Shown here in pieces: positions 5,321 through 8,854 of a DNA stretch of 8,854 nucleotides (its first letter is position 1; every line of letters starts with the position of its first letter). A program made the translations under genes and the position numbers. The stretch spans positions 1 through 8,854 of the forward strand of contig JAGHCE010000254.1 of assembly GCA_021160625.1 (NCBI GenBank), in the 5' to 3' direction. Under the pieces are notes generated by a model that saw only the letters and a list, made by a program, of their open reading frames with translations, was not told the DNA's origin and ran no database searches. The stretch comes from Planctomycetota bacterium. GTDB lineage: Bacteria; Planctomycetota; DG-23; SLPQ01.

Positions 5321-8300
5321 ATGATCACATCAAGAAAAACCAAAGACGGTAAACCGGTTATGGACATCGAGTACACGACCTCGGTGGCGACTCCACACGT
5401 GCCGTGGGCGAAGCCCTACGTCAACGGGCCCTTGAAGGCCTTCTTTCTGCCGAGCGTCAAGGGCGGCCGGGACTTCGCCGAGTTTATGCAGCGGCTCGAC
5501 GTCGACGCCGTCTCGGTAACGCACGACCGCGCCTGGGACCTCGACAAGTGGGGCTTCGGGGATTTCTACGGAAAGAGGGTGGAAATCTGGAAGCACGAGA
5601 CAATCTACGCCTATATGTTGGATGCCCTTACCAGCGACGACTGGTACGATGTTCTCGTGCTGCCATCGGTAAACGGCTGGGGCCTCTGGCCCGAAGCGGT
5701 GCGCAAGGCGATCCTAAGGCGCGTGAAGGCCGGTGCGGGGCTCGTCCTTGTGCATCCATTCGAAGGCGCGGAAAAGGCGCCGGAACTGGCGGCCCTCTCG
5801 CCGCTTGTCGGCTGCCCCAACGACACCGTAGATGACGGCGGTTACCCGGTCATCCCGGCCAGGGTCCTCAAAAGCGCCGCATGGCAAAGGCAAGGCAGCC
5901 ACTTCATCACGGCGAACATCCCCCTCGACGCGATTTTCTACGACGAAATCGCCTACTATCCCTACAAGGCCGCCAAGGGAAGTAGCGTCATCCTTTCGGC
6001 CGGCCGGGGTGACCCGATCGCGGCAGTAAGGAAAGTGGGTAAGGGCCGTGTCGTCGCCTTCGGCTGGTACAACCGCGACCTCGTTCCGCAGCACAAAAAG
6101 CACGCCAAGCCGTCCGGCGGCCTCTCGTCAAACAGCGATTTCTGGGTCGGCGGCTCTTCCGAATGCACCTGGAAATACGTCGAGTATATCTACGCGATGC
6201 TTGCCAGGGCGGCCGTATGGGCGGCCCGAAAGGAGCCGGCCGTGGCTCTGGCCCTCTCGGCCGAAGGCCCCGCGAGCCCCTCGCTTGCCGTCAGCCTCTC
6301 CGGCGGGTCAGGCTCTTTGATCGTCGACGCAGAGATTGTAAACGAGTGGGGCCGCAGAGAGGCGAAGATTTCGAGGGCGATCCGGGCTGCGGCAAAGCGG
6401 CCGCTTGTAATCGACCTTTCCGGTGAGGCGCTCTCCGGCGGCGCTCACTTCGCTAACGTCATCATCAAGCGCAAGGGGAAATCCGTCACCTGGGGCGCTG
6501 TCCGCTTCGACACACCCAAACGCGCCGAGGTGAGAAGCATCAAGACCGACAAGGACGTCTACAAGCCCGGCGAAAATGTGACGGCCGCGATAAACGTCGG
6601 CAGGCACGGCGACAAGGTCCAGCTCGAAGCGGCGATTGTCGATGCGTTCGACAGGGTCGTCTCGCGAAAGGCCGCAGCCGTTGCTTCGGGCGGAAAGGTA
6701 CAGGTGGCACTTTCGCGCAAGGGGGTGCTCACTCCGCAGATGTGGGTTCGCGTGAGGCTTACCGAAGGCGGTCGGCTCATCGACGAGAAGAAAAGCTCCC
6801 GCCTCCTGGCCGTACCGGACTGGGACCGCAACCTCGACGACGTGGAGCTGGTGGTGGCGCAGATGGACAGGGGCAGGGGCGACTATGTGGAGGTGGTGCG
6901 GCGGCAGCTACTCGATTTCGGCGCGACCGGCGGTTATTACGGGTACTCGAAGCTCCTGGTGCAAACCGGGGCCAAGGGCGGCGGCATCTACTGGTATCAC
7001 CGCGCGCCGTACATCGAGAGGAAAGAGAAGTACATCCGCACGGGCAACAAGAAGTACCTGGTGCGCGTGCCGTGTCTCAATAATCCGAAGTTCAAAAAGA
7101 ACATTCATGACACGGTCGTGAAAACCGCCGCCAAGGGCACGAAGTACGCGCCGCTTTCCTACTACGTCCAGGACGAGGGGTCGCTTACATGCTACCGGGA
7201 CCAGATGGACCTGTGCTTCTCGCCGCACACTTTGAAAGCGATGCGCGAGTGGCTCGAAAGTGAATACGGGAATCTCAAAGCCCTCAACGACGAATGGGGC
7301 ACACGCTTGCGGTCCTGGAACAGGGTTGTTCCGATGACGCTTTCCGAGGCTCGCGAGCACGGCAATCTCGCTCCGTGGGCCGATCATCGCACCTTTATGG
7401 AGATTGCCTTCGCCGACTTCTTCCGCCTCATCCGCGACAGCGTCCGCGAGGTGGACCCTGACGGCAGGATACGCATTTCGGGCTGCCAGGTCTCGTCGGC
7501 CTACACCGGAATGGACTACTGGCGGCTCCACCAGGTAATCGAGTACTTCGAGGCCTACGGCGGCGGCAACCAGTTCGAGTTCCATCACTCCTTCGCAAGG
7601 CCAAGGACGGTACTTGGCACCTGGATAGGTTACGGGCAAAAGGGGCGCACGTCGAACCACAAGATATGGGACGCATTTTTCCACGACATCAGGCTCTTCA
7701 GCGTCTTCTGGGAGTACGCGGTTCTAAATGCCGATTTCACGCTTTCGGGCTCGGCCGAGGATATGCGCGACACGTTCAGGGAGCTTCGAGGCTCGGGCGT
7801 CTCCAGGATGCTCTTTTCGGCAGAAAGAGACAACACAGGCATCGCGATACACTATTCCTACCCGTCGATCCACGCTGCGGAGGGTCTTGTCAAGCTCCAG
7901 CGCCTCGAAGGAGCGCGCCAGGGATGGCTGAATATCCTTCAGGACCTCGGCTACCAGCAGACGTTCCTGTCGCGCCAGCAGATAGAGGCCGGTGACCTGA
8001 TCTCGCGCGGGTTTAAGGTGTTCATTATGCCGATGTCGATGGCTGTCGGCCCTCGTGAGGCGCGCGAGATAAGGCGTTTTGTCAAGGCCGGCGGACACGT
8101 GATTGCGGACTTCCAGACGGCTATTATGGACGACCACTGCAAGCGGCAGGAAAAGGGCTTCCTGGACGACGTCTTCGGCATAAGGCGCTACGATATGAGA
8201 AACGAACCCTTCTTCATCAACCGCGAGCCGATGCGCACCGAGCACCTGCCGGAAATAGACGCCGGCGCCGTCCAGGACGCCAACGTGATCTTAGAGGAGC

Positions 8301-8854
8301 CAGGCGTGCGTGCCGATGCGGGCCGGCCGCTTTTTGTTGACGACTTCACACACTATGTCCCCGGCATCGTCGTAAACCAATACGGCAAAGGCGCCGCCGC
8401 GTATCTAAACTTCAGCGTGAACGTCGCGGCAAGCGACCCCGACTCCCCGCAGGCCGGCGCCCTCAAAGAGGCCGTAGGCGACGTGCTCGGGCACTTCGGC
8501 GCAAGGCCCGTTATGAGAGTGACCGGCGGGGACGGTCGGCCGCTTGCCCACGTGGAGATGTTCGGCTACCGCGGAGGCGGCGTGCGGTACTTTGCCCTTC
8601 TGAGGGAAAATGTCGGCGCCGGGACGAGCATCGCCTACGACGGCATCGTCCACGGCGGCGAGGACACAGCGGCCGTCGCAGAGAAAATCAGCGTTTCTCT
8701 CCCCGTGACCGGCCACCTTTACGACTGCCTCGAAAAGAAGTACCTCGGCCGCGGCGACTCCATCGAGACGACAATCGAACCCGCCCAGGCAAAGGTCTTC
8801 GCCGTGTACCCGTATTCGATAAAGGATCTCGACGTCTCGGCCAAGCCCGCAGGC
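5321..8854 (+). CDS. Large multidomain GH42-like (beta-galactosidase-like) protein with GATase-like domains, 3' end cut by window edge
   Basis: The frame runs from the ATG at 5321 to the last base, 1178 codons without a stop. GGGAG lies 6 bases upstream. Residues 1-35 contain no signal peptide or membrane segment. A GATase-like alpha/beta domain follows (YDVLVLPSVNGWGLWPEAVR near 109-128, then GAGLVLVHPFEG). Next is a beta region with a macroglobulin-like TDKDVYKPGE motif near 409-418. A TIM barrel spans about 505-820, with YYVQDEGSL at 614-622, CFSPHTL at 632-638 and a WL..YG.L..LN..WGT block at 644-661, which is the GH42 hallmark. A second GATase-like fold begins near 898 (KVFIMPMS), like the GH42 trimerisation domain, and beta domains follow. 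GH42 enzymes hydrolyse beta-galactosides; here Glu619 fits the acid/base, but it follows Asp618, where GH42 has Asn. I cannot place the nucleophile with confidence. The substrate is unknown and the lack of export suggests a cytoplasmic role. Confidence -1.
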   Translation, partial: MITSRKTKDGKPVMDIEYTTSVATPHVPWAKPYVNGPLKAFFLPSVKGGRDFAEFMQRLDVDAVSVTHDRAWDLDKWGFGDFYGKRVEIWKHETIYAYMLDALTSDDWYDVLVLPSVNGWGLWPEAVRKAILRRVKAGAGLVLVHPFEGAEKAPELAALSPLVGCPNDTVDDGGYPVIPARVLKSAAWQRQGSHFITANIPLDAIFYDEIAYYPYKAAKGSSVILSAGRGDPIAAVRKVGKGRVVAFGWYNRDLVPQHKKHAKPSGGLSSNSDFWVGGSSECTWKYVEYIYAMLARAAVWAARKEPAVALALSAEGPASPSLAVSLSGGSGSLIVDAEIVNEWGRREAKISRAIRAAAKRPLVIDLSGEALSGGAHFANVIIKRKGKSVTWGAVRFDTPKRAEVRSIKTDKDVYKPGENVTAAINVGRHGDKVQLEAAIVDAFDRVVSRKAAAVASGGKVQVALSRKGVLTPQMWVRVRLTEGGRLIDEKKSSRLLAVPDWDRNLDDVELVVAQMDRGRGDYVEVVRRQLLDFGATGGYYGYSKLLVQTGAKGGGIYWYHRAPYIERKEKYIRTGNKKYLVRVPCLNNPKFKKNIHDTVVKTAAKGTKYAPLSYYVQDEGSLTCYRDQMDLCFSPHTLKAMREWLESEYGNLKALNDEWGTRLRSWNRVVPMTLSEAREHGNLAPWADHRTFMEIAFADFFRLIRDSVREVDPDGRIRISGCQVSSAYTGMDYWRLHQVIEYFEAYGGGNQFEFHHSFARPRTVLGTWIGYGQKGRTSNHKIWDAFFHDIRLFSVFWEYAVLNADFTLSGSAEDMRDTFRELRGSGVSRMLFSAERDNTGIAIHYSYPSIHAAEGLVKLQRLEGARQGWLNILQDLGYQQTFLSRQQIEAGDLISRGFKVFIMPMSMAVGPREAREIRRFVKAGGHVIADFQTAIMDDHCKRQEKGFLDDVFGIRRYDMRNEPFFINREPMRTEHLPEIDAGAVQDANVILEEPGVRADAGRPLFVDDFTHYVPGIVVNQYGKGAAAYLNFSVNVAASDPDSPQAGALKEAVGDVLGHFGARPVMRVTGGDGRPLAHVEMFGYRGGGVRYFALLRENVGAGTSIAYDGIVHGGEDTAAVAEKISVSLPVTGHLYDCLEKKYLGRGDSIETTIEPAQAKVFAVYPYSIKDLDVSAKPAG

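Noticed and set aside
6908..7684. A 258-codon minus-strand frame inside the large plus-strand gene
   Set aside because: The plus strand here encodes the recognisable GH42-like barrel; the antisense frame has no motif or ribosome site and is a GC-rich shadow.

Overview
The window is GC-rich, densely coded bacterial DNA. It holds two divergent transcription units on either side of a 201-base spacer at about 5120-5320. The gene content suggests an anaerobic or facultatively anaerobic bacterium that makes heme by the siroheme-dependent (Ahb) route. That route is known from sulfate reducers, methanogens and some other anaerobes. The large glycoside-hydrolase-like gene recalls carbohydrate-degrading Planctomycetes, Lentisphaerae or similar lineages. 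The taxonomic guess is an inference from gene style only; there is no rRNA or tRNA in the window.

Minus-strand operon, read right to left: lysA (diaminopimelate decarboxylase) - ahbA - ahbB (the two subunits of siroheme decarboxylase) - a CysG N-terminal/Met8-type precorrin-2 dehydrogenase - hemA (glutamyl-tRNA reductase) - a polytopic membrane protein resembling GT-C glycosyltransferases, which runs off the left edge. The genes are packed tightly: three junctions are 4-base ATGA overlaps, one is a 3-base gap and one is a 14-base overlap. A good sigma70-like promoter (TTGAAA-16-TACAAT) lies just upstream of lysA and argues for a lysA start at 5119.

The tetrapyrrole genes cover the entry step (HemA: glutamyl-tRNA to glutamate semialdehyde), the siroheme branch (precorrin-2 to sirohydrochlorin and probably siroheme) and the first siroheme-to-heme step (AhbAB: siroheme to 12,18-didecarboxysiroheme). 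HemL/B/C/D, the uroporphyrinogen methyltransferase and AhbC/AhbD are not in the window.

Plus strand: one very long reading frame runs from 5321 to the last base (1178 codons, no stop). It has a GATase-like N-terminal domain, a macroglobulin-like beta domain, a GH42-like TIM barrel and a second GATase-like fold. It has no evident signal peptide, and its catalytic residues differ from textbook GH42 enzymes. There is no CRISPR array, insertion sequence, RNA gene or convincing terminator.
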